Shown here: piece by piece, positions 51,925 to 63,978 of the stretch
How positions within the stretch are numbered: position 1 is the first letter of the stretch
How the letters are laid out: every line of letters begins with the position of its first letter
Assembly: GCA_904066235.2 (NCBI GenBank)
Contig: CAJFCV020000003.1
Span: 8,308,001-8,372,000 of the forward strand
Length of the DNA: 64,000 nt
Source: Bursaphelenchus xylophilus
Taxonomy: Eukaryota > Nematoda > Chromadorea > Rhabditida > Aphelenchoididae
Reading direction: 5' to 3'
Position numbers and translations under genes: made by a program
The notes under the pieces: generated by a model
Database searches by the model: none
What the model was told of the DNA's origin: nothing
The model's input: only the letters and a program-made list of their open reading frames with translations

Positions 51925-52585
51925 TAAGTGTGATGTCTTCTGAAATTTCTAATATTCTTTTCTTGCCTTTATTTCACGATAGGTTTTGCCCGAAACTAGT
52001 GCGAACAAACCAAAAAATTTCACTTGCACCGTGCGCTCTTCACAGTATTTATTCCTGTTTTCGCACAGTGCAACGAAATTGACTCCGCACTGTGCGACGA
52101 TTTTTCTCTAACAGACTTTTCTCACAGCGCAAAAAAATGTCTTTTTTCGACCTTTTCTTCCTTTCGATGTTCCTTTTGCACTGTGTATACCTCAATAACG
52201 AACAATCAATTCTTGGCAGTGCATTTGTGGCACAGTGCAGAACATTTAAATTATAGTTTTTTCCGCACCGTGCACGTCTTCACAATCTTTTTCGTTTACC
52301 AAAAACCTTGCCCCGGGCCTTCCTCTCGTTTATTGATTGTCTCTCGGTCTTCAGACTCTCCCATTCTCCGATGATATCCGGTATTCAATTTACAGGCTTT
52401 ACTGGTAAGCGGTTTAGTTGCTCTCCATTACATTTTATCCGATTTCCTTCCAAAAGTGCTGACAACTTTTGTTTCTTCGATCTCAGGATTACATTCTTTT
52501 GGGTTAACAGTTTTTTTATTTCACATAATCTTACAAGAATTAGAAAAATCTAAATAAACTTAACTTATTGATATGATAATCTCAT
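51925..52585. other. Convergent intergenic region with GCACNGTGC palindromes
   Basis: This lies between the stops of the small unknown gene (+) and GMF (-). It holds the six-copy palindrome cluster (52026-52273). No other structure is recognised. Confidence 0.6.
52026..52273. repeat. Cluster of six GCACNGTGC palindromes
   Basis: Nine-base palindromes at 52026 (GCACCGTGC), 52063 (GCACAGTGC), 52087 (GCACTGTGC), 52178 (GCACTGTGT, one mismatch), 52230 (GCACAGTGC) and 52265 (GCACCGTGC). The central base varies while the arms are fixed. A partial GGCAGTGCA lies at 52215. Confidence 0.75.
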
Positions 52586-53369
52586 TTAGGCGCATTTATT
52601 GGCAAGGAATTCGAAGGTGATGTCTTCCAAATCGCGGATTTCGGCACACTGGAAAATTTGGGACATCAAATAGGGCAAAGTAAGACATAAAGGGATTGAA
52701 AAAAAATTTACTTTACACTGGGCAAAATCAAAGTGGAGATCAATTTTTACCTTTGAAAGTTCACATAACTGGACCAGATTGTTTCTACTACCTGCATACA
52801 GCATTGTGAGCTCTACGGGGCATCCTGGAGGGCAGTAGAAGATGAAGCATAACGGATATGTTATCCTTCCGTCCTCAATTTTGTTTTCGAAAGATATCAA
52901 AATAAATCGAGGCTGATGGGCAGGGACTTCTTGAGTGATTTCTTCAATAAGGACGTCCTGAAATCATGTATGCATTAAACTTGGCATTAGCCACTGTTTC
53001 CGCACAAAAACTAATTCTTATACCTAGTATAACATTTCCTACCTCTAGCTCCTCCTCCACTTCGATGGTCATAGATTCCTTGTCGATTTTTACTGTAGAT
53101 ACATGTGTTAACAGTTAACTATAAGAAACTTGCATATTAAAGCATCGGTGGTCTTGCTTTTTGCGAATCGAAATTGCTTGACCCGGTCCACCACTTCTTG
53201 AGGGACGTTGCAGACGGTGAGAGTCGCCTAGAAAAAATATTTGTAAATGACTAATCAGAATATGACCTGTACTCTCTTTTGAGATCAATTTCAAGGAGAA
53301 AAAGCTTCACATCTCAAAGGTAAGAGCGTTCTTTTCTCAAAATGCCTAGTATAACATCGTACTTACCAT
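52586..53369 (-). CDS. GMF: Glia maturation factor (ADF-homology, Arp2/3 debranching)
   Basis: Five exons (53369-53367, 53227-53134, 53092-53043, 52957-52751, 52648-52586) encode 138 residues, matching GMF at about 140. The first coding exon is the ATG alone. Intron 2 (41 nt) uses a GC donor (GCAAGT). The ADF-H fold is recognised from TVCNVPQEVVDRVKQFRF, ALILKIDKESM, EEITQEVPAHQPRFILIS, KIEDGRITYPLCFIFYCPPG, LTMLYAGSRNNLVQLCELSK and EIRDLEDITFEFL. GMF binds Arp2/3 and promotes dissociation of actin branches rather than severing actin like cofilin. The gene is cytosolic, divergent from VPS53 and convergent with the unrecognised gene at 50358. Confidence 0.93.
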
Positions 53370-53913
53370 TTCCCTCCAAAATTAGCTCTCAACGACCGCA
53401 AAAACACCTCGATGACCTCTGAAAGAGCAAGATAAACATCAGAAACACGAATGGATTTCACGCCGGATTGAGCAAAAACAAAGTAGTTTTGAGCTCGTCC
53501 TTAAAAAATGATTCATCCGGAAAAATAAAGCCACAAATTCCGCCAAATTCCAACACATTCTTCAACAAAGTCCACAAAGCCCCGTTTTTTGTGGAGTCTC
53601 ACTATAAACAAAAAAAAATTTTTTGAGACACTTCCACGGCTCGCGCGACGAAGAAATCGAATTTAGAATTCATTAAAGACAAAGCATTTCAAGTGGGTGC
53701 CGGTATGAAACATCAAAAGACATAGGCAGATTGACCGTAAGATACGACAATCCGACAAAACAATCAAAAAATTGATGAATCAGACCTAAAATAACATGGG
53801 GCCCAGTACATTATAAAAAAACCTGTTTTTTGAATCAAAACGACTAGAAAGTTGTAAGGAATTACTCTTTGTGCAACAAAAGGCATCTTTTGTAGTTCTT
53901 CAAGGTAAACACA

Positions 53914-55620
53914 GCACGGCTTGCCCAAATAGACCAAAATCGGAGAAAAAAACGTACACGGCCTTCGCAGCTCGCGCCCAATCCTTGAAAAATTCCGGTG
54001 AAGTGCCCCTTAGAGTTGATGCTCAAAAAGTACAAAGCGCTTATTATCACATAAAACAATCTTGATAACTATTTTCTTTGAATGTCTGTCATCTATTTAA
54101 GCTATTATTTGTATCGGTACCATTTCTGAATCGGGAAATACGAGGCCCTCAATATCAGCATTTTTGATGTATCTTGTACAACATGTGTACGATCGAACAC
54201 ATTTGATAAACGAGATTCTTTCTATCAGTTCCATGCAAACGTTATAGAAGATGCTCCAGAAAAAGTTTCATCTTAATCGGGTCATTTTTTGATACACTTG
54301 AACGTTTCCCACTGCAAATAGCTGAGTTGCACACCTTTGAACGCCTATTGCTCTGTGAAAAATTATTCGTTTCATAGCTTCTTTGTATTAATTGACACCC
54401 TTGACGTTCTACTATTAGGCCCTATACTTTTTACAGCTTAAAAAAAGACGAAAAAAAAGTTCTGCCAAAATTTGTAAAAAGGTGACAAATAAGTCCCCAA
54501 GTACAATATGCCGCAACACACGGAAATGATCAAATTTTCCAAATGTTTCCTTATAGTTCCACAACAAACCTATTAAAGGGCATATACTCAAATTTTCAGG
54601 ATTTTGAGAGAATTTTTTGATAAACTTCAACGTTTCCCATTGATTTAAGGTGAAATTTTGTACATTTGAATTTCATCGTTTAGCGATCCCCTATGTGGGG
54701 AAGAAGGTCGATTACCAATTTCCCAGTTTTAAAAACATCAAAGCATGCTCAAGGATGCTTATTGGCCTCGTTTTAGTTCAAAATTGTATATAATGAATAT
54801 TGATGACTATATGTAGGTGTAATGCAACTTGCCAAAAAAGCGCTGATGTCTGGATTTAGAAAAACCTATGTACAATCCCACAGAAGAAGTCCAAAACCCA
54901 CATAGTCCAAATTTCAGCTATTTAAACCCACGTTTTGACCATGTTTAACGTTTCCCACTAGGCAAGTTCAATATCTGGCAATTACAAATTTCGCAATTTC
55001 ATTAAAATAAGCTTTAGTGTAAGGTATTACTGAGTGTCTATAGCATTTTTTAACAAGCCTTGTCAATTGAAGACAAATTTCAACATCGCATCACTCAAAA
55101 ATATTGAGGTACTCCCGATAATTGATGCAGTTGACGTATACATCAAAACCGAAATCAATTGACGGGGGACAAGGCTCGGCTTGCTTTGAAATAGAAGATT
55201 ACGCAGGGTACTAATAATGATGCATAGACTCGTTGCAATTTTAAAGCTTTTTGAACAGATTTTTTGAGATTTCGCCGGCGAACTCATGACATTTGCCCCC
55301 GTTGGTCAGAATGGCCGATATTGACGATTCGAGTTTGTGCATTATTATTATCAAACAAAGTCCGTTCTGAACCACGATGTGAATGCAACATACATGTAGT
55401 ATCCATGTTTACCAAAATTCATTAAATTTAATGTCCAAGAATAATATTTTTGTGGTAATAATATGTGTGCGTTGATGTAAAATGGGTTTTCTAACAATTC
55501 CTGTCAATATCGACAGTTCTGCCTTCATTCTGACATAAAATAAGATTAGAAACGTTTCATCGTATAAAATGTCGCTAATTTTTCTTTGGACGTTTTTTTC
55601 TCCATTTGGGCAAGCCGTGC
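53914..55620. mobile_element. Inverted-repeat-bounded interval, candidate decayed transposable element
   Basis: GCACGGCTTGCCCAAAT (53914-53930) plus GGAGAAAAAAACGT (53942-53955) recur inverted at 55604-55620 and 55590-55603. The left copy has an 11-bp insertion between the two blocks. Inside, AACGTTTCCC(A)YT blocks recur at 54301, 54629 and 54947, and a fragment of the dispersed repeat lies at 55308-55495. No transposase frame is visible. Confidence 0.5.
55308..55495 (-). repeat. Dispersed repeat copy B (shorter, uninterrupted)
   Basis: On the minus strand this matches three blocks of the copy at 46911-47548 in order, without the two insertions found there. Confidence 0.6.
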
Positions 55621-55759
55621 ACAGTTCAATTTTTCCGAAACTATTCTGACATCGTTGTATTTCTTGCGTCCCAACACGAAAACAAACACTACGTAAAATA
55701 GAATGCCAAAAACGTCAATTTTATGGAAAAATTATATTTTTTGTTGGATTGTCAAAAGA

Positions 55760-58682
55760 ATGTCCGATAATGAATATGAAGACACAGAAAGAACGCCAAT
55801 TCAACGGAAAACTTCTAGTTATTCATCAAAGGTACGTGTAATATAATTTTTTTATTCTTTGTTCTCTAGGTAGTCGCAGTTTTGGACGAAATCGGGCAAT
55901 CAGAGTTTTATCAGCCAGATTTGGATATGACGTCAGTGATAAATCGACTATTTCCGACTGAACAGAGCTTATCATCGTTGGATTCGGTTGTTCAGAGGAT
56001 CGATGATGAAGTTAATGATTTGGATAATGAATTAGCAGACTTGGTGGAGATGCATGGACAAGTAACAGACGATGGGATGGCAGCTCTAGCAAAAGTGAGG
56101 ATTTGACTTTATTTTGTTTGCGTTTAGTCAAACTTTTGATCGAGTTTTACATTAGAATGGTGTGTTATACAAAGATTTGCTCAGTTGACGCCACTTTTTA
56201 CGATCAATTGATAAATTATAGTTGGTTCACCTAATAAAAAATGTAATTTCAGGCGAATGCGGCTATGAAAGATTTAGAACGACGGGTAGCACAGATCCGA
56301 AGCAAAACTCAACTCTCTGAATCATCAGTTTTGGATATGACTCGAGATATAAATCAACTTGATGTAGCGAAGAAGAATCTAACCTCATCTATAACCTGCC
56401 TACACCACTTGCACTTACTTCTCACCGGTGTCAACTCAATCAGTAAGTCGCTTTTTTTAAACATTTATCTTTGAAATTTAGCCCAATGGATGGTGACAAA
56501 ACGGTATGGTGATATCTCCACCGAACTCCCAGCTGTCCTAAACGTTCTTCAGCTATTTGAGGATTATATGAGGGTTCCTCAAGTACGAAATCTGACCGAT
56601 CGATTGCACACCTTGAAGGAAAAATTGAGCATTCAAGTTGCCGCGGATCTGCAGACCGCTTTTCAGGTAAAATGGGAATATCTTTTTATAGGATAAAGCA
56701 TTATTTCTCATTTTAATACTGTTTGAGAGTTGCAGAGATCGGCTTTTTTATGATATATTAATCATAAAAAAAATATATTCAGGCCGGCCAGATCAACACA
56801 AAAACCGCGGACATGTGCAAGGTCGTTGCCATTCTCGGTGGGAAAGTTGAAGACGATTTTCGCAGCTGGTTTATCTCCTCGAGACTCGCTGAATACAAGG
56901 TTCTCTACTCGGACAATGAAGATGTTGCGTGGATAGACAAAATCGACCAGCGTTATCGGTGGTTTGTCTCAAAATTAGCCGAATTTGAGCGAACCGGGAT
57001 GTCCAAGATTTTCCCGCCGAACTGGGAAATGGGCCGAAGGCTGGCCTTCGAATTTTGCGAAATGACACGAATACAATTGGATCGAATGATGACCAGAAGA
57101 AAGCTGGAGATCGAGTGGAAATTACTGGCACATGCGATCAATCACACGATCATGTTTGAGAATTTATTATGCAAAAGATTTCCGGCGAAGGATCAATTTA
57201 ATTTTGAGAAAATTATTTGGAAATGCTTTGACAATTTTATGGATGTATTCGTCGCAGCTCAATCCAAAAGTCTCAGCCAATTCCTGGAAGATTGCGCAAC
57301 AAAAATTCGAAGTGGGGAAGAGAAGCCGGTCAAGGAAGCAGTTGTCAGCGCTCACCCATTGCCGTCAAGTGCCGACCTGTTTTTATTACTGAAGAAAATT
57401 ATCACAGAGTCAAGCAAATTGAGCGCAGACCCGAATAATTTGCTCTTGTGAGTTTTTTCTCTTTGTTTGATTGGGTATTAGGCCACATTGAGACGATTTT
57501 AGACATCAAATGTCAAGTGTAATATATTTTTTTTCAGAAAATTGGTGGAAGTCTTCAAACAATGTCTTCGTGGCTACGCTCATGGATGTTTGACAGCATT
57601 TATGCCGTCGATAACTGCCACGTCGTCGAATAGCATTCTTCAGAATCTTATCCGAGAAGAAACAGCTGTCCGATTGACTCCGGACCAACAATTCTTTTGT
57701 TGTTGTATATTGGCAACGGCGGATTGGTGCGCAGAGACCACGAATCAACTCCAGGAAAAGTTACAGCAACGAATTTCGGTAATAATTTTAGATCTTACAC
57801 AAAATTGTCAAATTTATTACCTAAAATAATATAATTTTCATTTCAGACGGTCGATTTTGGCCAAGAAATGGAGTTGTTCTATTCTATATCGAATAATGCG
57901 CTGCAGAGTCTAGTCGCGGATTGTGAGATATCGTGTGATGCAGCACTACAAGCTATGACTAAGATAAAGTAAGTTAATTTTTGATGTTTTTGTTAGAATC
58001 TTCGATGAATTTGGGCATAAAATGAAATTTTTTCAGCTGGAATAATGTGGAGTCCGTGGGAGACGAAAGCGCATACATATCAGCGATTAGAAAGCATCTG
58101 AGATCATCAGTTCCACTGATTCGAGATTATTTTGCTGATCGACGAAAATATTTTGCCCATTTCTGCCTTAAATTGGCTACTCAATTGGTCAACAAGTACA
58201 TGGGCGCAATCTTCAGATGCAAGCCGTTGTCGGTCATGGGTGCGGAACAACTTTTGTTGGACACTCATGCATTGAAGACGTTCCTTTTGGGCCTCCCGTC
58301 AGTTGGATCCTCGATTATTGTGAAGCCGCCGACCCCATTCACGACGGCTGTCAACGACGGCATGACGAAGGCTGAGATGGTCCTAAAGGTGGTGATGTCC
58401 GACATCACAAAACCCGACGATTTCATCATGAATTACGCAAGAATGCTCCCGAGATCCGATGCAAATGAACTACAGAAAATATTGGAAATGAAATCGCTGA
58501 AAAGATATGAAGTCACGAATATTGTACAGCTCTATAGGACGAAGATTGAAGGGTACACTCCCACGACAACTTCTGCGACAGCCTCAATGCCTTCAGCTTT
58601 CTCGGCGTTCGCTTCTTTAGCTTCGGATAATTTCACGGACTCAAGCATGAGACGACTGGAAAAATTGGTCAAAAAGTTGTGA
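55760..58682 (+). CDS. vps-53: VPS53, GARP/EARP tethering complex subunit
   Basis: Eight exons (55760-55831, 55870-56094, 56253-56442, 56482-56666, 56783-57447, 57538-57778, 57847-57968, 58037-58682) encode 781 residues, near the usual 800. The Vps53 N-terminal region is clear: VINRLFPTEQSLSSLDSVV, a coiled-coil helix set (RIDDEVNDLDNELADL, DLERRVAQIRSKTQLSES, MTRDINQLDVAKKNLTSSIT), LHHLHLLLTGV, VLNVLQLFEDYMRVPQVR, then EYKVLYSDNEDVAWIDKIDQRY and FPPNWEMGRRLAFEFCEMTR. The C-terminal part continues to a Ser/Thr-rich stretch and a basic end. VPS53 works with VPS51, VPS52 and VPS54 (GARP, at the trans-Golgi) or VPS50 (EARP, at endosomes) to tether retrograde carriers and recycle dense-core vesicle cargo. 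Confidence 0.96.
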
Positions 58683-59427
58683 AAAAATAATGGTAGAGTA
58701 GTGATTACAGTCTTAATTGAGAGCCCTAAGGGTTTATCTGGAAGTTTTTATATCAAAAGAGCTTTAGGTGAGCTCAAGAAGATTGCCAGGGGCATGGTTT
58801 TCGAAAATAGTTGGGTTTTAAAACGGAAATTTCTATCATAATTTAGAAGAGGTTTTATGTGTAACAGAGGTTAAAAAATATTAATAGAGACCGGTTAATA
58901 GTATGCTTATTTTGGCAAAATACAAATTCTGTACATTAAGGATTTTTGATATGATTTTAGACTTGACTCTAGTGTAATATAGAAAAATATATGTCGCGAT
59001 TTCTCTTAGATATGATAACTTGTTGAAATGTAATACGCCACAGGGATTTTCGTGGAATTATTTTTTAAACTAGCGACTGGTCGATTTTAGGTTTTTTTGA
59101 TTTTGCGATTTTTGGCTTTGTAAATTTTATATCTACCATTTTAATATTTATAATTTATATGGTTGTGAACACCCATTCCCTACCCTCGACGTGCTATTGT
59201 GATAACAGTTTTTGTAAACCGCAAAGGTCTAATTTATATATCTAATTTATATTAGTATTCACTTAATTATCGGCATAATTTCCCTTCGTCTCCATGCTCT
59301 TTGACCGCTTAACTATGAACGATTGAATTCCTGAATAAATTCGGTCCACTTGAACTTGTACCGCTACTCGAGACCCAGCGAACTCGTTTGTTTCCCCATT
59401 TCCGATACTCTTTTGGGAAAAATTGCG
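58683..59427. other. Intergenic, 745 bp
   Basis: VPS53 3' flank and upstream region of the Kunitz/lustrin gene. Very AT-rich, with no coding signal. I see no canonical AATAAA close behind the VPS53 stop. Confidence 0.5.
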
Positions 59428-62400
59428 ATGGATCCCTTCGGATGGGTCCATTTTTTCCTGATTTTTCTAATATGCCTGGCTTCCGAAGCAACTGAATGCT
59501 ATGGGTGGGTTTGGAAAAGATTTTGATGTCGAATATGGCACCAAAAAAATTTTTTTTGTGATAAGTGTAATATATGTAATGTTTGGTCAAATTATAAGCC
59601 TAATATTCCGATATAACTTTTTCCAGCGTAAAGTGCTTAGCAAAGCGGTCTAACAAGCCGTCGGGGACGAGGTCTGTCGGAAAATCGTGTACTTTCACAA
59701 CGGATTGCGTAACTGGAGCGTTTTGTGATAATCGATATTGTCGATGCTGGTCGTCATATGTTCATATTGAAGAGTTCTGCTGGAAAAGTAAGACGATGGC
59801 CTTTAAGCAGTCCATGTAATAAGCTTTCATATACGAAAACATGATTTTCGACAAAATCTAAAAAAAAATCGTCGAATCTTGACGATCTCTGTACCCCTGA
59901 TTTTTAAAGCGTGTCTTGCTTTCAATGTCTCCATCCTTTCTTTAGGGATAAACCCGGAAGAATCTGGCTGCACCTACGACGCTCAGTGCGAAGCGGTTTG
60001 GCCTGGCGCTAAGTGCGCTTCCAGTGGAGTTTGCAAATGTGCGGATGGAGAAGTTACAGTGCCCACAAGAGAAGGCCTGGCCTGTCATGTCGCCGGCGAA
60101 TGCCCTACAAATGGGGCGAATGCCGTTCTGTTCAATCGGAATAGCAATCGAAAAGCGGAGTGTTACTTTTTCGACCGGCATGGCCAAGAATTGCCGGGGC
60201 ATTTTATGGGATGTGAGGATGCTCCGGAAATGTATGACTGCATTGATGGGGTGTGTTGTCCAAGCAGAGGCAAGTAGAATACAGTTTGTTTTAATAGGCT
60301 TCAAATAGATCCAGTATTTTCTGAAATTGGGATTCTTTTTTTTTGAATTTTAAATTTTCCGCCATCTTGGCATTCCAAGAGCTGAACGATGAAAAGTGTG
60401 AACTCTATGAAACATACAGTATTATAATTTTCAGCTTATACTTGCATCCAACCACAAGACGGTGGCCAATTGGCCAATGGAACCAAGCCCACAAAACGAT
60501 GGTTTTACAATTCAGCCACTTCAACTTGCCGCCAATTCACTTATGGCGGGCTAAACGGAAATTCGAACAACTTTTTGACTAAACAGCATTGTGAAAGTTA
60601 CTGTTTGAGTCGTAAGTTTTAGTCATCTGGTATAATATAAAAAATGTAATTTAGGATGCCCTCGAGGTCAACCGCTGTTGGATGACAATAAAACAGTGGA
60701 AATAAAGACTAAAAAGGACCTGATTGTGACTTGCCAATCGAATGAAGATTGCAGATCGGATAAATTTAAATGCACCAAGGTCCAGTTGACACACTTGTGC
60801 TGCCCTGCGGCTGGTAAGGAGGAGTTGGAGAGTGGAAAAACTTTTTCAGCGTAAATTTACCTGCCTTTTGTCGTTGTAATCTTACGGATTTTCTTTCCAA
60901 AAATTTTGAAGTTCACAGATAAAAAAATAAAATTTTCATTATTGGCTTCTTTTTCATTTATTTTATAATACTTACAGCCCTAACTCTTTTCAGAGTACAT
61001 CTGCAGTGAATACGGTGGACTAGGCGGAGTTTTTGCCGATCTTTCCCGGAAGCCCCTTCAAATCCCCTATAATTCGGGAACCAATCGTTTTGGCCAAGAT
61101 CCAGTCCCTCGATGGCATTGGGACCGACTTTCCCGGAAATGCAGACCCTTTAGATACCTGGGACAAGGAGGCAACTTCAACAACTTTATAACCGAACAGG
61201 ATTGCCTCGAATTTTGCTCGGCCTCTCTTTGTCCGGTCGGAAGTCCACTGAGAGTTGAATCTGGAGGAAATGTGGAATGTCAAGGAGATCAGCAATGCCC
61301 ACGGAGTCACTACTGTATCAACACTGTTTGTTGTCCAACTTCAGGCAAGTTCAGGTAGTTTCAAGAAAAAATTGAACAAAAATTTTTTATTATCTTTCTC
61401 AAAAGCGGGTATTTTCGAATTTGAAACCTACAGTAACTTCAGACTATAGCAATCTGGCTAAAATGGAGTGCTGAATAATTTCAACGATTTTTTCAGTGAC
61501 TGTCTGCAATTTACCTCTTGTAATCGGCTCTGCTTGCCACTCGGAGCCAGTAACTCGGTATTGGTATAGTCCGGCTCAGGGAACTTGCCAAGTTTTCCAA
61601 TATAATGGCTGTGGAGGGAATGCAAACAACTTCTTGTCCATCGCCGATTGCCGGGAGACCTGTTCCTTCGAGGAGGAGGAGCCCAAATGCCCGCATGGCG
61701 ATCCAATTCGACTGGAAAATGGTCGTATCTGGAAGTGCAACAATACAGAAGATACCAACGAATGCCCGCTCAATTATGAATGTATTTTGGAGGAGAAGCA
61801 GAGTGTATGCTGTCCAAAGAAGGAGTATTCATGCTCCATTCCAAGAGATTCGGGGAGAAGTTGCGCTCCTGGAAATACGACCAAGTGGTATTTTGATGTG
61901 GGACTACAATCGTGCCGACCATTTGATTACAGTGGATGTGACGGAAATTCGAATAGATTTAATAGCAAGCGGGAATGCGAAGTTTATTGTGGAGTTGTGG
62001 GTAAGCAAAGAAATGAATTTCGTGATATTAGGTTAGATGAATAAGGTAATATTTACGGAGTTCAGATGTTGTCAAACATGAATAAGAATAGAGAACTCAT
62101 TTTCCATCGTATAAAATGTCGCTATCTTTCAGGATGCCCTCATGGAGGACAAGTCCTGCTTGATCCGGACAAAAAGCCTTTAATTTGTGGTCCGGAATCT
62201 GCCAATAAATGCCCGCAGTCTCACACTTGTATTCAAATCGCCAACTCTACTTTGGACAGTCTCCATTCCCACTTCTGTTGCCCTACTCGATTTACGGTGT
62301 GTGCCATGAAGATTGATGAGGGAAATGTTTGTGGAGATCCCTCAATTCGATTTGCATTTGATCCGGAACTACGACAATGCAAACCATTCATGTTCAAGGG

Positions 62401-63978
62401 CTGCGGAGGGAATGAGAATAACTTCGAGGCAATGCAAAGCTGCTTGAGCTTTTGTGCGGCGGCTGGTGGGTTTTTGAACTTACTTAGATTTCAAGGATTA
62501 TCAAAAAAAACTTTTGAAGGGTATATAATTTTGTATTATAAGCAATTAAAAAAAATTTTACGTGCAACCGTCAAGTAATGAATGTTTTTTACAGCCTGCT
62601 CCGCCGGCGAAATCATCTACAAAGACAAGGCCGAGGATCCGCCATTGGACTGCAGCCGAGCTCCTTGCCCATCCGGCTTTGTCTGTGTCGCCGATCTGAC
62701 AAATCCGGAGAAAAGTGTTTGTTGTGGGACACTGAATATGGGTGGGTAAAATGCTGATTTTGATGGTTAAATAAATTTTTTTGGCCACGAGGCTTATAGC
62801 AAGTTTAAATAATTCAGACACATTATGTAAAAAGTAATGGTATTTGATTAATTTTTCAGGAGTGTGCCCTGAAGGCCAAGGAGTTTTCATTGACGAAAGA
62901 AGCCAAACCCCGCAGACTTGTGCCAACGATCGCTCTGATTGTCCATTCGGATATTTATGTGTTTTCAACGAGCGGCGCAACAAGTTTTATTGTTGCGCCC
63001 CTAATATCTACGACCAGCGTGAGTCAATAAATTTGTGCTAACTTTCATACACTTTTCAGTAAAGTGCCCGCCCGGCCTGGACCCGGCCAAGTCCCCCACC
63101 ACGGATCAGATCATTGGCTGCTCAGTCGACGCACAGTGCATTCCCGGTTCCAAATGTCATAAATCGAACGGAGAACATCAGAGTGGGCTCTGTTGCTTGA
63201 CCGGTCCCCCTTGTCCGCCAACTTTTTTACTGGATGTGGAGCAAAGTCGGAAGCTCTGTAATCCCCTGAAATCAGCGACTTGTCCGGACGGAATCTCTGT
63301 CTGCCTTTACAGCGATATCCTCGAGAGATTCGTTTGTTGTAAGCGAACACACAGGCCTTTTAAGGAGCTGGGAAAATGTCCGGGAGAGATGATGAGGGAT
63401 TCGGAGAATCGCCAGTGCAGTCAGAGCGAGCTTTGCCCACCAAGTTTTAATTGTATTCGACGGAATTTTGATCGTGTTGGGATTTGTTGCCGACACAAAA
63501 ATTCAATCAATGTGGTGAGCTATCCAAGTGAGTTCCTGAAATTACTTTTACCGAGGAAGAGAGAAAATGTTAAAAAATTGAATGAGAATAACGTATTTCA
63601 CCGAAAACGACTGCTCATTGCACTGAAAGGATATGTTTTCAGTGAAATGTTCGAATGGGGGAAAGCCTTATCGAGATGCTGCAGGGTTGAATCAAATCTG
63701 CAACGATCAAATTAAATGCCCTGAGGGCTATAAGGTAAGATCGTTTTATCAGACTTTCCTTTTTCATCCCTCGGCCCAATACCGTATTATTTTTCAGTGT
63801 CAACTCTCTGAGTCTCCGGGAAGCAAGACTAGATTATGTTGTTTGGAGCCTAAAAAGATTATCAGTTGCCCGAGTAATCTGTTGCCGTTATCGGCAGACG
63901 GAGTAGAACAGAATTGCAATCAATCTCAATGCCCAGCCGGTTACAAGTGTAACGAGGGGATCTGTTGTCCCACGGAAG
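59428..63978 (+). CDS. Large secreted protein with EB modules, five Kunitz domains and about eleven lustrin-type repeats (3' truncated by window)
   Basis: Thirteen exons fall in the window (59428-59504, 59627-59787, 59946-60269, 60435-60611, 60655-60813, 60994-61344, 61497-62000, 62133-62465, 62595-62741, 62860-63018, 63060-63527, 63643-63734, 63798-63978), giving 1044 residues so far. A donor GGTAAGC follows 63978, so the gene continues. A signal peptide ([20 protein letters not shown]) leads to EB-like modules (exons 2-3). Then come Kunitz domains (exons 4, 6, two in 7, one in 8) alternating with C-P-x-G...C...C-P-x..C...CC lustrin repeats, which alone make up exons 9-13. Nearly all exons have phase 1-1 boundaries, so modules can shuffle without frame loss. 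Two introns (60270 and 61345) use GC donors. It is likely an extracellular-matrix or cuticle protein. P1 residues are non-basic, so trypsin inhibition is unlikely. Confidence 0.88.

Larger units (their letters stand above)
53370..55759. other. Intergenic, 2.4 kb, repeat-rich
   Basis: It separates the divergent GMF and VPS53 genes. Most of it (53.9-55.6 kb) is bounded by inverted repeats and contains iterated blocks (separate entries). No gene with usable start and splice signals was found. Confidence 0.6.
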
